Origin: Rhodovulum sp. ES.010
GTDB lineage: Bacteria; Pseudomonadota; Alphaproteobacteria; Rhodobacterales; Rhodobacteraceae
Reading direction: 5' to 3'
DNA: 64,000 nucleotides
Assembly (NCBI RefSeq): GCF_900142935.1
Contig: NZ_FSRS01000001.1
Coordinates: 3,512,501-3,576,500 of the forward strand
Position numbers and translations under genes: made by a program
Shown: positions 15,805 through 23,761 of the stretch, piece by piece
Layout: each line of letters starts with the position of its first letter
Position numbering within the stretch: position 1 is the stretch's first letter
The notes under the pieces: generated by a model
What the model saw: only the letters and a program-made list of their open reading frames with translations
What the model was told of the DNA's origin: nothing
Database searches by the model: none

Positions 15805-17199
15805 ATGAACGTTCAGAGATCAGACGCGGGGGACCGCCTGTGCGAGCCCGACGCCCATTTCGCCCGCCTTTCGACCGATCCCCTTGCCGACGCGTTTTCC
15901 GGCCGCGCGGGCGCGCATGCGCAGGGCGGCGGGGCGCCGGTCGGGGCGCAGGAGGTCGCCGGCCTGTGGGATCGGTTGGCGGGCACCCCGCGCGCCGGCG
16001 CCTCGGTCGCCTATGTGCATGTGCCCTTTTGCGAGAACCATTGCCTGTTCTGCGGCTTCTACCAGAATCCCTGGCGGCGCGAACTCGGGGCACCCTATGT
16101 CGACGCGGTGCTGGCCCAGCTTGCGGCCGGGGCGGAGACGGCGGTGCAGCGGGGCCATCCGCTCCGCGCGGTCTACCTGGGCGGCGGCACGCCCACGGCG
16201 CTGGCCGCGCGCGATCTCGCCCGCCTGGTCGAGGGGCTGCGCCGCCACCTGCCGCTGGCCCCCGATTGCGAGATCACGCTGGAGGGCCGGATCGTCAGCT
16301 TCGGCCTGGAAAAGGCGCGCGCGGCCTTCGACGCGGGCGTGAACCGCGTATCGCTGGGGGTGCAGACCTTCGATGACGGCGTGCGCCGGCGCATGGGGCG
16401 CAAGTCGACCCGGGCCGAGACGCGGCGCTTTCTCGAGGGGCTGGTGGCGCTCGATCGCGGCGCGGTGGTGATCGACCTGATCTACGGGCTGCCCGGACAG
16501 GACCGCGCGACCTTCCGCGCGGATGTGCGACAGGCCGCGGCGCTGGGGCTCGACGGGCTCGACCTCTATTCGCTGAAGGCGATCCCCGGCACGCCGCTCC
16601 TGATCGCGCAGGACAAGGGCAAGCTGACCCCGGCCGCGCCCACGGAACTGGGCCACTATTACGCCGACGGGGCCGAAGAGATGGACCGCGCCGGCTGGGC
16701 GGCGATTTCCACGACCCACTGGCGGCGCGGCACCCGCGAGCGCAGCATCTACAATTTCGAGGTCAAGGCCGGGGCGCAGTGCCTGGCCTTCGGCGCGGGC
16801 GCGGGCGGCACCCTGCACGGCCACGGCTACCGGATCACGCCCGATCTGGACGCCTATCTTGCCGGGGCGGGGCAGGGCGGCGCGCGGCTGATCGCCGGCA
16901 TGATGCGCCCCGCGCCGCTGGCCCCGGTGCATGCCGCGATCAAGGCGGGCATGGAGCGCGGGCGCCTGGCGTTCGCCCCGGTCGACCGCGCGCTGACCGC
17001 CTGCGGCCGGCCCGCCGGGTTCGAAAACCTCGCCGCGCCGCTGGTGGCGCAATGGCAGCGCGCCGGGCTGCTGACGGCGCGGCCCGCGGCGTGCGACCTC
17101 ACGCTGGCCGGCCGGTTCTGGCAGGTCGCGATGACCGCGCGCCTGATCGCCTGGACCGATGCCTGCCTGGCCGACGCCAATCAAAAGGAGACCGCATGA
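15805..17199 (+). CDS. hutW: HutW/ChuW-type anaerobic haem-degrading radical SAM methyltransferase
   Basis: The 464-residue radical SAM protein has the HemN-like cluster motif C-x3-C-x2-C at Cys76, Cys80 and Cys83 (CENHCLFC), then YLGGGTPT, VNRVSLGVQTFDD and YGLPGQD. The PF(C)ENHCLFCGFYQNPW form and the partner gene hutX point to HutW/ChuW rather than coproporphyrinogen dehydrogenase. ChuW opens haem without oxygen by methyl transfer, releasing iron and a linear anaerobilin. The N-terminal 60 residues are longer than in HemN. It heads an operon with hutX, an SDR, a small ORF and hemP; stop and start overlap hutX (ATGA). Confidence 0.88.
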   Translation: MNVQRSDAGDRLCEPDAHFARLSTDPLADAFSGRAGAHAQGGGAPVGAQEVAGLWDRLAGTPRAGASVAYVHVPFCENHCLFCGFYQNPWRRELGAPYVDAVLAQLAAGAETAVQRGHPLRAVYLGGGTPTALAARDLARLVEGLRRHLPLAPDCEITLEGRIVSFGLEKARAAFDAGVNRVSLGVQTFDDGVRRRMGRKSTRAETRRFLEGLVALDRGAVVIDLIYGLPGQDRATFRADVRQAAALGLDGLDLYSLKAIPGTPLLIAQDKGKLTPAAPTELGHYYADGAEEMDRAGWAAISTTHWRRGTRERSIYNFEVKAGAQCLAFGAGAGGTLHGHGYRITPDLDAYLAGAGQGGARLIAGMMRPAPLAPVHAAIKAGMERGRLAFAPVDRALTACGRPAGFENLAAPLVAQWQRAGLLTARPAACDLTLAGRFWQVAMTARLIAWTDACLADANQKETA

Positions 17200-17717
17200 T
17201 GACCCCGACACCCGACACCGCCGCCGCGATCGGCGCCGTTCTCGCCGATCATCCCGGCGCCGCGCTGGAGGACGTCGCCCAAAAGGCGGGGGCCAGCGTC
17301 GCCGCGGTTCTGGCCTGCCTGCCGGACGGCGAAGCCACGCTCGTGCCCGGCGCGGCCTTCGAGGACGCGATGGCCGAGATCGCCCGCTGGGGCGAGATCA
17401 CGCTGGTCGTGAACACCGGCGACGTGATCTTCGAGGCGAAGGGGCAATTGCCCGAGGGGCAGGTGGCGCAGGGCTTCTTCAACCTGCACGGCAAACCGAT
17501 CGGCGGGCATATCCGGGCGGGTGCCTGCGCGCAGATGGCCTTCGTGGCGCGGCCGCTGTTCGGGATGGAAACCCGCTCGGTGCAGTTCCTCGACGCGCAA
17601 GGCGGGTGCCTGTTCAAGGTCTATCTCGGCCGGGATGAGACGCGCGCCCTGATCCCCGCCCAGGTCGCCGCGTTCGAGGCGCTGCGCGACCGGCTGGCCG
17701 ACGGGGTGGCGGCATGA
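17196..17717 (+). CDS. hutX: haem utilisation cytosolic carrier HutX
   Basis: The 173-residue protein belongs to the HutX/ChuX family of cytoplasmic haem-binding carriers that pass haem to the degrading enzyme. Visible marks are HPGAALEDVAQKAGAS at the N-terminus, WGEITLVVNTGDVIFEAKG, FNLHGKPIGGHI (candidate haem-ligand region) and RSVQFLDAQGGCLFKVYLGRD. AAAAGGAG-like sequence precedes the ATG, which overlaps the hutW stop. Its own stop overlaps the next gene (ATGA), making a tight three-gene block. Confidence 0.93.
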   Translation: MMTPTPDTAAAIGAVLADHPGAALEDVAQKAGASVAAVLACLPDGEATLVPGAAFEDAMAEIARWGEITLVVNTGDVIFEAKGQLPEGQVAQGFFNLHGKPIGGHIRAGACAQMAFVARPLFGMETRSVQFLDAQGGCLFKVYLGRDETRALIPAQVAAFEALRDRLADGVAA

Positions 17718-18652
17718 CCGGGGGGCTGCACGGGCGGCATCTCTTCGTCTTCGGGGCAGGCTATGCGGGCGCCCGCGCCGCCGCGCTCGCCCATGCTGCG
17801 GGCGCGTGCGTGTCGGTCACGACGCGCGATCCGGTCCGTGCCGCCGATCTGGCCGGGTCGGGCGTGCGGGCGCATCTCTTCGACGCCGGGCGGCCGCCCG
17901 CCGCGGCCACGCTGCGCGACTGGCTCGGCGGCGCGACCGACCTGCTGGTCTCGATCCCGCCCGACAGCCGCGCCGCGCCCGAGGCCGCCTGTCCGGCGCT
18001 GGCCGCGCTGCAGGCGGCCAGCGTCGACCTGCCGACGCTGCGCTGGATCGGCTACCTGTCCTCGACCGGGGTCTACGGCGATTGCGGCGGGGCGTGGATC
18101 GACGAGACCCGCGCGCCCGCCCCGGCCACGCCGGACGCCCGCGCCCGCATCGGGGCCGAGATCGGCTGGCGCGCGTTGGCCGGGCGGACCGGGGCGGCGC
18201 TCGACATCCTGCGTATCGCCGGGATCTACGGCCCCGGCCGGCGCAACGCGCTGGCGCAGGTCCGCGCGGGCCGGGCGCGGGCGGTCGACAAGCCCGGACA
18301 GGTCTTCAACCGCATCCATGTCGACGATATCGCCGCGGCCATCGTCGCCGCGATGGCCCGGCCCGACGGGACCCGGATTCTGAATCTGGCCGACGACCTG
18401 CCCGCGGCCAGCGCCGATGTGCTGGACCATGCCGCGGTGCTTCTGGGGCAGCCGGCGCCGCCGCGCGTGCCCGTCGACCGGGCCGACCTGCCCCCGATGG
18501 CCGCCGCCTTCTGGGCGGAAAACCGCAGGCTGCGCAATGACCGGCTGACGGCGCTGCCGGGTTTCGCGCTGCGTTATCCGAGCTATCGCGAGGGACTGGC
18601 CGCGATCCTTGCCGAGGAGACCGGAGAAAGGGAACTGGCCGATGCGATGTGA
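17714..18652 (+). CDS. NAD(P)-binding SDR/epimerase-like protein in the ChuY position
   Basis: The 312-residue atypical short-chain dehydrogenase/epimerase starts with FVFGAGYAGARAAALA (a GxGxxG-type dinucleotide site). It contains YLSSTGVYGDCGG and LRIAGIYGPGR, and most resembles YeeZ-type NAD-dependent epimerases. It is joined to hutX by an ATGA overlap and so occupies the place that chuY, the anaerobilin reductase, has after chuW-chuX in enteric bacteria. I infer, without proof, that it reduces the product of HutW. It is about 100 residues longer than ChuY. Confidence 0.75.
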   Translation: MTGGLHGRHLFVFGAGYAGARAAALAHAAGACVSVTTRDPVRAADLAGSGVRAHLFDAGRPPAAATLRDWLGGATDLLVSIPPDSRAAPEAACPALAALQAASVDLPTLRWIGYLSSTGVYGDCGGAWIDETRAPAPATPDARARIGAEIGWRALAGRTGAALDILRIAGIYGPGRRNALAQVRAGRARAVDKPGQVFNRIHVDDIAAAIVAAMARPDGTRILNLADDLPAASADVLDHAAVLLGQPAPPRVPVDRADLPPMAAAFWAENRRLRNDRLTALPGFALRYPSYREGLAAILAEETGERELADAM

Positions 18653-18732
18653 CCGGGAACAACGGGCCTGGCCGGACGAGGGACCGCGTCAGCGGCCCGG
18701 GTGCGGGAAACGAGGAAGACAGGAGGGAGACC

Positions 18733-18906
18733 ATGAAACGGCACAACACGGCACAGGCGGACGCGGCAACGGCAGGCGGGCCGGCGGCGGACCGGTGGGA
18801 CATCTGGCAGGAGGCGCTGTCGGCCGCGGGAACCGGTCCGGCGGCGGATGCGGCGGCGCTGGAACCCCTGCTGGACCGGGTGGCGCGGCGGGCGGTCGCG
18901 GAATGA
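18733..18906 (+). CDS. small hypothetical protein in the haem operon
   Basis: The 57-residue Ala-rich peptide begins MKRHNTAQ and contains DRWDIWQEALSAAG. A strong AGGAGGGA site eight bases before the ATG and an ATGA overlap with hemP argue that it is translated. It has no membrane segment or metal motif. I do not recognise a family. It could simply ensure translation of hemP. Confidence 0.5.
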   Translation: MKRHNTAQADAATAGGPAADRWDIWQEALSAAGTGPAADAAALEPLLDRVARRAVAE

Positions 18907-19058
18907 GCCGGCCCGAGACCATGCGCGAACCCGAGGCCCTGCCGGTCCACGACGCGCGCGTCCTGACGGTCGGGGGCACGACCGCGGTGATCGTTCTGGA
19001 CGGCATGGCCTACACCCTGCGCATCACCCGCGCGGGCAAGCTGATCCTGACGAAATGA
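18903..19058 (+). CDS. hemP: hemin uptake protein HemP
   Basis: The 51-residue protein has the HemP signature: a short variable N-terminus, LTVGGTTAVIVLDGMAYTLRIT and the invariant end GKLILTK. In alpha- and betaproteobacteria HemP/HmuP is needed for full expression of the haem receptor and often acts as an iron-responsive co-activator that binds DNA. The ATG overlaps the previous stop and the TGA overlaps the next ATG, so it is embedded in an operon read toward tonB. Confidence 0.92.
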   Translation: MSRPETMREPEALPVHDARVLTVGGTTAVIVLDGMAYTLRITRAGKLILTK

Positions 19059-19516
19059 GCGCTGCGCTGCGCAGCCGGGGCGCCGCGCCCGTCGCGTATC
19101 TCGATGCGCTCGCGCCGGTCGAGCGTGCGGCGATCCGCTGCCTGCGCGGCTGGACCGCCGGACCGGCGGCGCGCGCGCGGATGCGCCGCAACTTCGCCCA
19201 TGTCTTCGGCCCCGGCGCCGAGGCACGGGAGGAGGTGCTCGACGCCCTGATGGAACTGGCGCTCACGCAGGGGCGCCGGCCGATCGTCCGCAACCCGCCG
19301 GAGCATCGCGAGGTCAGCGGCGACGAAAACGCCTTTGCCGAAATGGTCGCGGCCGCCATCGGCGGCGAACGCGACGACGCGCTGGTCTTTGCGCTGGCGC
19401 TTCTGGGGCCGCAGGGGGCCTTCCACGCCGTGCAGCTGGCCGAGGATCTGGGCCTGGCGCTTCTCGGCCTCGTCCGCGCCCGACAGGACGACGCGCGGGT
19501 TTCGGGGCTGCACTGA
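19055..19516 (+). CDS. hypothetical protein of the haem uptake operon
   Basis: The 153-residue mostly helical protein has no signal peptide or membrane segment. Features are AYLDALAPVERAAIRCLRGW, an Arg-rich ARARMRRNFAHVFG and GDENAFAEMVAAAIGGERDDA. The start overlaps the hemP stop (ATGA). I do not recognise the family; its position suggests a role in haem or iron homeostasis. The operon converges on tonB with about 60 bases between stops. Confidence 0.6.
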   Translation: MSAALRSRGAAPVAYLDALAPVERAAIRCLRGWTAGPAARARMRRNFAHVFGPGAEAREEVLDALMELALTQGRRPIVRNPPEHREVSGDENAFAEMVAAAIGGERDDALVFALALLGPQGAFHAVQLAEDLGLALLGLVRARQDDARVSGLH

Positions 19517-19576
19517 CACCTGCGCGGCGGCCATGCCGCGACGGCGCACCGTCTTTGGCGCGCCGGTCTTCCGGCC

Positions 19577-20443
19577 TCAGCGCGACTGCACCGGCAGCGT
19601 GAAGCTCTGCTGGCTGAGGCCGAGTTGCGCGGGGGCGGCGGGAAACCGGCCCGCGCGGCGCACGGCCTGAAGCGCAAGCGCGTCGATCCGCGGGTTGCCC
19701 GACGATTTCGCAAGCCCCACGGCCACCAGGCCGCCATCGGCCGACACCGTCAGCCGCACGACCGCCGTTCCCGACCCCGCACCCCGCGGCACACCCCGCG
19801 CGATCCGGGTCCGGATCTGCCCGCCCCATTCCGCCATCAGGTTGCGCGCCCTGGCCGGCGACAATGTCGCGCTTTGCGCCGGGGCCGCCCGGCCGCGGGC
19901 GGTCCCGCCGTCGCCAGCGGCCCGGCGGGCGACCTGCGCCGCCGAGGCCCGGGAGGGGGCCGGGGACGGCTCCGCCTGCGGGGGCGGCGTGTCCGTGTTC
20001 CGCTTCGTCGGCGTTCGTGCCGGGCGCGGCGGCGGCCGGGGCGTGTCCGGTGTGGCCGGTTTCGCCTCCACTCGGCGCGCAGTCGGCGCCCGGTCCGGCG
20101 GTTTCGGTATGGCCGGCGGGGGGGAAAGCGCCGCAGGCCGCGTCGGGGACCGGGGCAACGCCGCGTGCCGGGGCGGGGCCGTGTCGGCGATGGGCGATGG
20201 CGCGGCGCTGTGGGGCAGGGCGGGGGGCGCCGGGGCGGCGGGCGCGTCCATCGCGGGGGCAGGGGGGCGCTCCCATTCGGCGACCGCGCGCGCCACGGCG
20301 GCGGAGGCGGCCGACATCGTCACCAGGTCCGCCCCGCCACCGCCGGCCGACTCCGCCCCACGGGGCGTGTCGGCCGGCCAGGCCACGAGGTGCAGCGCCA
20401 GCGCCGCGCCGCCGAAGATCAGGGTTTCGGCCATGGCCCGCAT
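19577..20443 (-). CDS. tonB: energy transducer TonB
   Basis: The 288-residue protein has a short N-terminal hydrophobic anchor (LIFGGAALALHLVAW), a long Pro/Ala-rich periplasmic linker (about 55-190) and a C-terminal TonB domain. The domain contains AEWGGQIRTRIARGVPR, GTAVVRLTVSADGGL and GNPRIDALALQAVRRAGRFPAAP. It transmits the proton-motive force from ExbBD to HmuR. The ATG at 20443 overlaps the end of the preceding exbD; a second ATG is at 20434. It is last in the hmuSTUV-exbB-exbD-exbD-tonB operon. Confidence 0.9.
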   Translation of the reverse strand: MRAMAETLIFGGAALALHLVAWPADTPRGAESAGGGGADLVTMSAASAAVARAVAEWERPPAPAMDAPAAPAPPALPHSAAPSPIADTAPPRHAALPRSPTRPAALSPPPAIPKPPDRAPTARRVEAKPATPDTPRPPPRPARTPTKRNTDTPPPQAEPSPAPSRASAAQVARRAAGDGGTARGRAAPAQSATLSPARARNLMAEWGGQIRTRIARGVPRGAGSGTAVVRLTVSADGGLVAVGLAKSSGNPRIDALALQAVRRAGRFPAAPAQLGLSQQSFTLPVQSR

Positions 20444-20447
20444 CGTC

Positions 20448-20831
20448 TCAGCCCCCCGTCGCGACCAGGTCGACCCGCGCGATGCCCGCCGCGGCCAGCC
20501 GTGCCAGGAGCCGCGCGATCTCGGCCCCCGGCACCGCCCGGTCGGCCCGGACCAGAAGCGGCCCGTCGCGCGCTTCCGCCGCCACAAGGGCGACCGCGTC
20601 CGCGCCCCGCGCCGCGCGATAGGCCAGGCCGCCGTCGGCCCCGACATAGAGCACGTCGCGCCCCTCCGCCGCGCGCTCGGCCGTCGTTGCCTCGGGCAGG
20701 GCGATCTCGAACGGCTCGGGCGGGGTCAGCTGGGCGCTGATCAGGAAGAACACCAGCAGCAGGAACACCACGTTGATCATGGGGACCACGCTTTCGCGTT
20801 GCGGTCTCGGGGGCGGTGCGGACAGGCGCAT
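20448..20831 (-). CDS. exbD: biopolymer transporter ExbD (copy 2)
   Basis: The 127-residue inner-membrane protein has one membrane helix (MINVVFLLLVFFLISAQL) and a periplasmic domain ending RVDLVATGG. In the helix start the usual proton-coupling Asp (PMIDVVF) is replaced by Asn (PMINVVF). The adjacent ExbD copy keeps the Asp. This copy may therefore be structural or modified in proton coupling. It overlaps tonB and lies three bases after the other exbD. Confidence 0.88.
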   Translation of the reverse strand: MRLSAPPPRPQRESVVPMINVVFLLLVFFLISAQLTPPEPFEIALPEATTAERAAEGRDVLYVGADGGLAYRAARGADAVALVAAEARDGPLLVRADRAVPGAEIARLLARLAAAGIARVDLVATGG

Positions 20832-20834
20832 GGC

Positions 20835-21218
20835 TCACTCCACCAGAACAAGGCGCTGGAACCCCGCCGCGGCCAGGGCGTCCGACACCGCGATCACCCG
20901 TTGCAACGCCGCCCCGTCGCGCGCGCGCAGCACCACCGGGTCGTCGGGCGCCCCGGTCAGCGGCCGCACCGCGTCCGCAAGTTCCGCCAGCGGTGTCTCC
21001 ACCCCGTTCAGGGCCACCGCCTCCGGGCCGATGTCGACCAGCCTGGGCGGGCCGGACCATGGCTCGCCCGCGCCGCCGCCCGCCGCCAGCGGGATCGCCG
21101 TGTCCTGGCCGAAGCGCGCGGCCAGCATGAAGAACACCAGGAGCAGGAACACCACGTCGATCATCGGCGTCAGGCTGGGCCGGCGCCGGGGCAGGGCGGG
21201 GGCGAGGCCGAGGCTCAT
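20835..21218 (-). CDS. exbD: biopolymer transporter ExbD (copy 1)
   Basis: The 127-residue inner-membrane protein has the canonical ExbD/TolR helix PMIDVVFLLLVFFMLAARF, whose Asp is the proton-coupling residue. A periplasmic domain with PVVLRARDGAALQRVIAVSD follows. Together with ExbB it forms the motor for TonB. Its ATG overlaps the exbB stop (ATGA), and the second exbD follows immediately. Confidence 0.92.
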   Translation of the reverse strand: MSLGLAPALPRRRPSLTPMIDVVFLLLVFFMLAARFGQDTAIPLAAGGGAGEPWSGPPRLVDIGPEAVALNGVETPLAELADAVRPLTGAPDDPVVLRARDGAALQRVIAVSDALAAAGFQRLVLVE

Positions 21219-21883
21219 TCCGCGGCTGCCCGGAACGCCGCGCGGGACGGCCCGCCGCGGGTCAGGATGCGCGTCGCGGCATCCTCGATGTCCAGCCGCA
21301 CGCCCTCGGTCACGCTTTCGAACCAGGACAGCGCCACCGAGGCCGGGATCGCCACGGCCATGCCGGCGGCGGTGGTCAGAAGCGCCTCCCATATGCCGCC
21401 CGCCAGCGCCGCCGGATCAGCGCGCGCCCCGGTCGCCTGGAGCGTCTGGAACGCGGCGATCATGCCCAGGACGGTACCCAGAAGGCCCAGCAGCGGCGCG
21501 ATGGTCGCGATCAGTTCCAGCGCCCGCAGGCCCGAGCGCGCCCGCGCCAGGTCGCCGGTCGCGACCCGCGCCACCTCTTCGCGGGCGGTCGCGCCGTCAA
21601 GTTCGGGATCGAGCCGGGCCTCGATCGCGGCGGCCACGGCGCGCGCGCGCAGCCCGCCTGCGCCTTCCAGCGTGCTGCGCGCCCCTGGCACGTCCCCCGC
21701 CAGCCACAACTCCACCGCGCGGGCCGGCCGGCGCCGCGACCAGGCGCCCGCGACGGCCAGCCGCCAGCATTTCCACAGGATCAGCGCCAGCGTGGCGACC
21801 GACAGCGCGGCGATGGCCCAGATGGCCGGGCCGCCCTTGTCCAGAAAGGCGGCGATCTCGTCGGTTCGGGTTGCGAAATCCAT
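21215..21883 (-). CDS. exbB: ExbB/MotA/TolQ family proton channel protein
   Basis: The 222-residue protein has an N-terminal membrane helix (AIWAIAALSVATLALILW) and the ExbB core with two helices: LIATIAPLLGLLGTVLGMI and ALLTTAAGMAVAIPASVAL. It forms the pentameric channel around ExbD that powers TonB. The ATG at 21883 has AAGGAG spaced correctly; an ATG at 21898 is in frame but precedes that site. It lies between hmuV and exbD in the haem uptake operon. Confidence 0.93.
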   Translation of the reverse strand: MDFATRTDEIAAFLDKGGPAIWAIAALSVATLALILWKCWRLAVAGAWSRRRPARAVELWLAGDVPGARSTLEGAGGLRARAVAAAIEARLDPELDGATAREEVARVATGDLARARSGLRALELIATIAPLLGLLGTVLGMIAAFQTLQATGARADPAALAGGIWEALLTTAAGMAVAIPASVALSWFESVTEGVRLDIEDAATRILTRGGPSRAAFRAAAE

Positions 21884-21894
21884 CCCTGTCTCCT

Positions 21895-22683
21895 TCATTC
21901 CGCGGCGATGCGCCCCGCCGCGTGGGGCAAGAGGAAGGTGCCGCCCGCGGGTGGGGTGTTGACCCGGATCGGGCAGCGGTAGGCGCGGCTCAGCAGGTCG
22001 TCGCACAGCACCTCGGCCGGTGCGCCCCGGCCCAGCACGCGCCCCTCGGCCAGAAGCGTGACGCGGTCGGCGAACATCGCGGTGAGGTTCAGGTCGTGCA
22101 TCACCGCGACCACTCCGCCGCCCTGGTCGGCATAGTCGCGGGCGACCTGCATCACCTGCAGCTGGTGGCCGATGTCGAGGCTGGACACCGGTTCGTCGAG
22201 AAACAGCCAGCGCGGTTGCCCGTGGGGCGTCGGGTGCCATACCTGCGCCAATGCGCGCGCCAGTTGCACGCGCTGCTGCTCGCCGCCGGAAAGCTCCTGG
22301 TAGTAGCGTCCCTCGAAGCCCGCCAGCCCGACGCGGGCCAGCGCCTTGGGCACGAGGTCGGTCTCGGCCGCCTCGGTCCCGCCCATCAGGCCCAGCCGCA
22401 CGACCTCGGCGGCGGTGAACGGAAAGGCCAGCGGGGTCGCCTGCGGCAGCACCGCCCGAAGGCCCGCGAGCACCCAGGGGCGAAGGGTGGCGAGGTCCTG
22501 GCCGTTCAGCCGGACCCGCCCCCCCCGGGAGAGATCGCCCGTGAGCGCCCGCAGAAGCGTCGTCTTGCCCGATCCGTTCGGGCCGACGATGGCGGTGAGT
22601 TCGCCCGGCCGGGCGCGGAAATCGACCCCGTGAAGGATTGCGCGCCGGCCGAGGCGGACGTGGATATGGGTGGCGTCGAGCAT
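21895..22683 (-). CDS. hmuV: haem ABC transporter ATP-binding protein
   Basis: The 262-residue ATPase has Walker A GPNGSGKT (about 34-41), the signature LSGGEQQRVQLARAL, Walker B WLFLDEP and a switch histidine in VAVMHDLNLT. It drives haem transport through HmuU across the inner membrane. It follows hmuU by three bases and precedes exbB, so all parts of the uptake machine share one transcript. Confidence 0.95.
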   Translation of the reverse strand: MLDATHIHVRLGRRAILHGVDFRARPGELTAIVGPNGSGKTTLLRALTGDLSRGGRVRLNGQDLATLRPWVLAGLRAVLPQATPLAFPFTAAEVVRLGLMGGTEAAETDLVPKALARVGLAGFEGRYYQELSGGEQQRVQLARALAQVWHPTPHGQPRWLFLDEPVSSLDIGHQLQVMQVARDYADQGGGVVAVMHDLNLTAMFADRVTLLAEGRVLGRGAPAEVLCDDLLSRAYRCPIRVNTPPAGGTFLLPHAAGRIAAE

Positions 22684-22686
22684 CGG

Positions 22687-23757
22687 TCAGAGGTCCAGCA
22701 CGCCGCGCTTGCGCAGCAGGATCCACAGGAAGAACGGCCCGCCCAGGACGGCGGTGACGATGCCGATGGGCAGTTCGGCGGGCGCGATCACGACGCGCGC
22801 GACGATATCGGCAAGGATCAGCAGCGCCGCGCCCAGAAGGCCGGCGTTGACCAGGAGCGACCGGTGGTCGGGCCCGGTGGCCAGCCGCAACAGGTGGGGC
22901 ACCACGATGCCGACGAAGCCGATCCCGCCCGAGACCGCCACCGCGGCCCCGGTGGCGCCCGCCACGGTCAGGATCGCGACGGTCTTCAGGCGCTGGACGG
23001 GGATGCCGATATGAAACGCCGCGGTTTCGCCGAGCGCCAGCCCGTTCAGCCCCCGCGCCAGCATCGGCGCACAGGCCAGCGCCAGCACCATCAGCGGCGC
23101 GGCGGCGGCGAGTTTCGCCCAGGTCGCGCCCGCCAGCGAGCCGAGCCCCCAGAAGGTCAGGTCGCGCAGTTGCGCGTCGTCGGCCATGTAGACGAGGATC
23201 CCGGACAAGGCCCCCGCCAGCGCCCCGAGCGCGATCCCGCCCAGAAGCATCGTGGCGACCGAGGTGCGCCCGCGCCGCGTGGCGATCCCGTAGAGCACCA
23301 GGGTCGAGGCCCAGCCGCCGAAGAAGGCCGCCACCGGCACGGCGTAATAGCCCAGCGCTGCGGCGAGCCCCGCCGGCAGCAGCCCGCCCAGCACGATCGC
23401 GGCGATCGCGCCCAGCCCGGCCCCCGCGCTGACGCCCACCAGCCCCGGATCGGCCAGCGGGTTGCGGAACAGCCCCTGCATCACCGCCCCGGAAACCGCC
23501 AGCGAGGCGCCCACCAACGCCCCCATCGCCAGCCGCGGCAGGCGGATGTCCAGAAGAACGATCCGGTCGGCCAGCGCCACCTCGCGGCCCGCCAGAAGGT
23601 CGGCCAGAACCGCCCAGGGCGAGGTGCCCGCCGCGCCCACGGTCAGGCCGAGCAGCGCGATCGCGGCCAGCGCGACGGCCAGCGCCAGCGTGGTGCGGCG
23701 GGCGCGCGGCCGGCGGTCCCAGTCTGGCGCGGCGATCTCGGGATCGAGCGCGACCAT
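22687..23757 (-). CDS. hmuU: haem ABC transporter permease (FecCD family)
   Basis: The 356-residue permease of the BtuC/FecCD type has about ten membrane helices. Family landmarks are RLPRLAMGALVGASLAVSGAVMQGLFRNPLADPGLVGVS near residues 55-95, LLGGIALGA in the middle, and GGIGFVGIVVPHLLR with AELPIGIVTAVLGGPFFLWIL toward the end. It forms the haem channel with HmuV and receives haem from HmuT. Confidence 0.95.
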   Translation of the reverse strand: MVALDPEIAAPDWDRRPRARRTTLALAVALAAIALLGLTVGAAGTSPWAVLADLLAGREVALADRIVLLDIRLPRLAMGALVGASLAVSGAVMQGLFRNPLADPGLVGVSAGAGLGAIAAIVLGGLLPAGLAAALGYYAVPVAAFFGGWASTLVLYGIATRRGRTSVATMLLGGIALGALAGALSGILVYMADDAQLRDLTFWGLGSLAGATWAKLAAAAPLMVLALACAPMLARGLNGLALGETAAFHIGIPVQRLKTVAILTVAGATGAAVAVSGGIGFVGIVVPHLLRLATGPDHRSLLVNAGLLGAALLILADIVARVVIAPAELPIGIVTAVLGGPFFLWILLRKRGVLDL

Positions 23758-23761
23758 CGGC

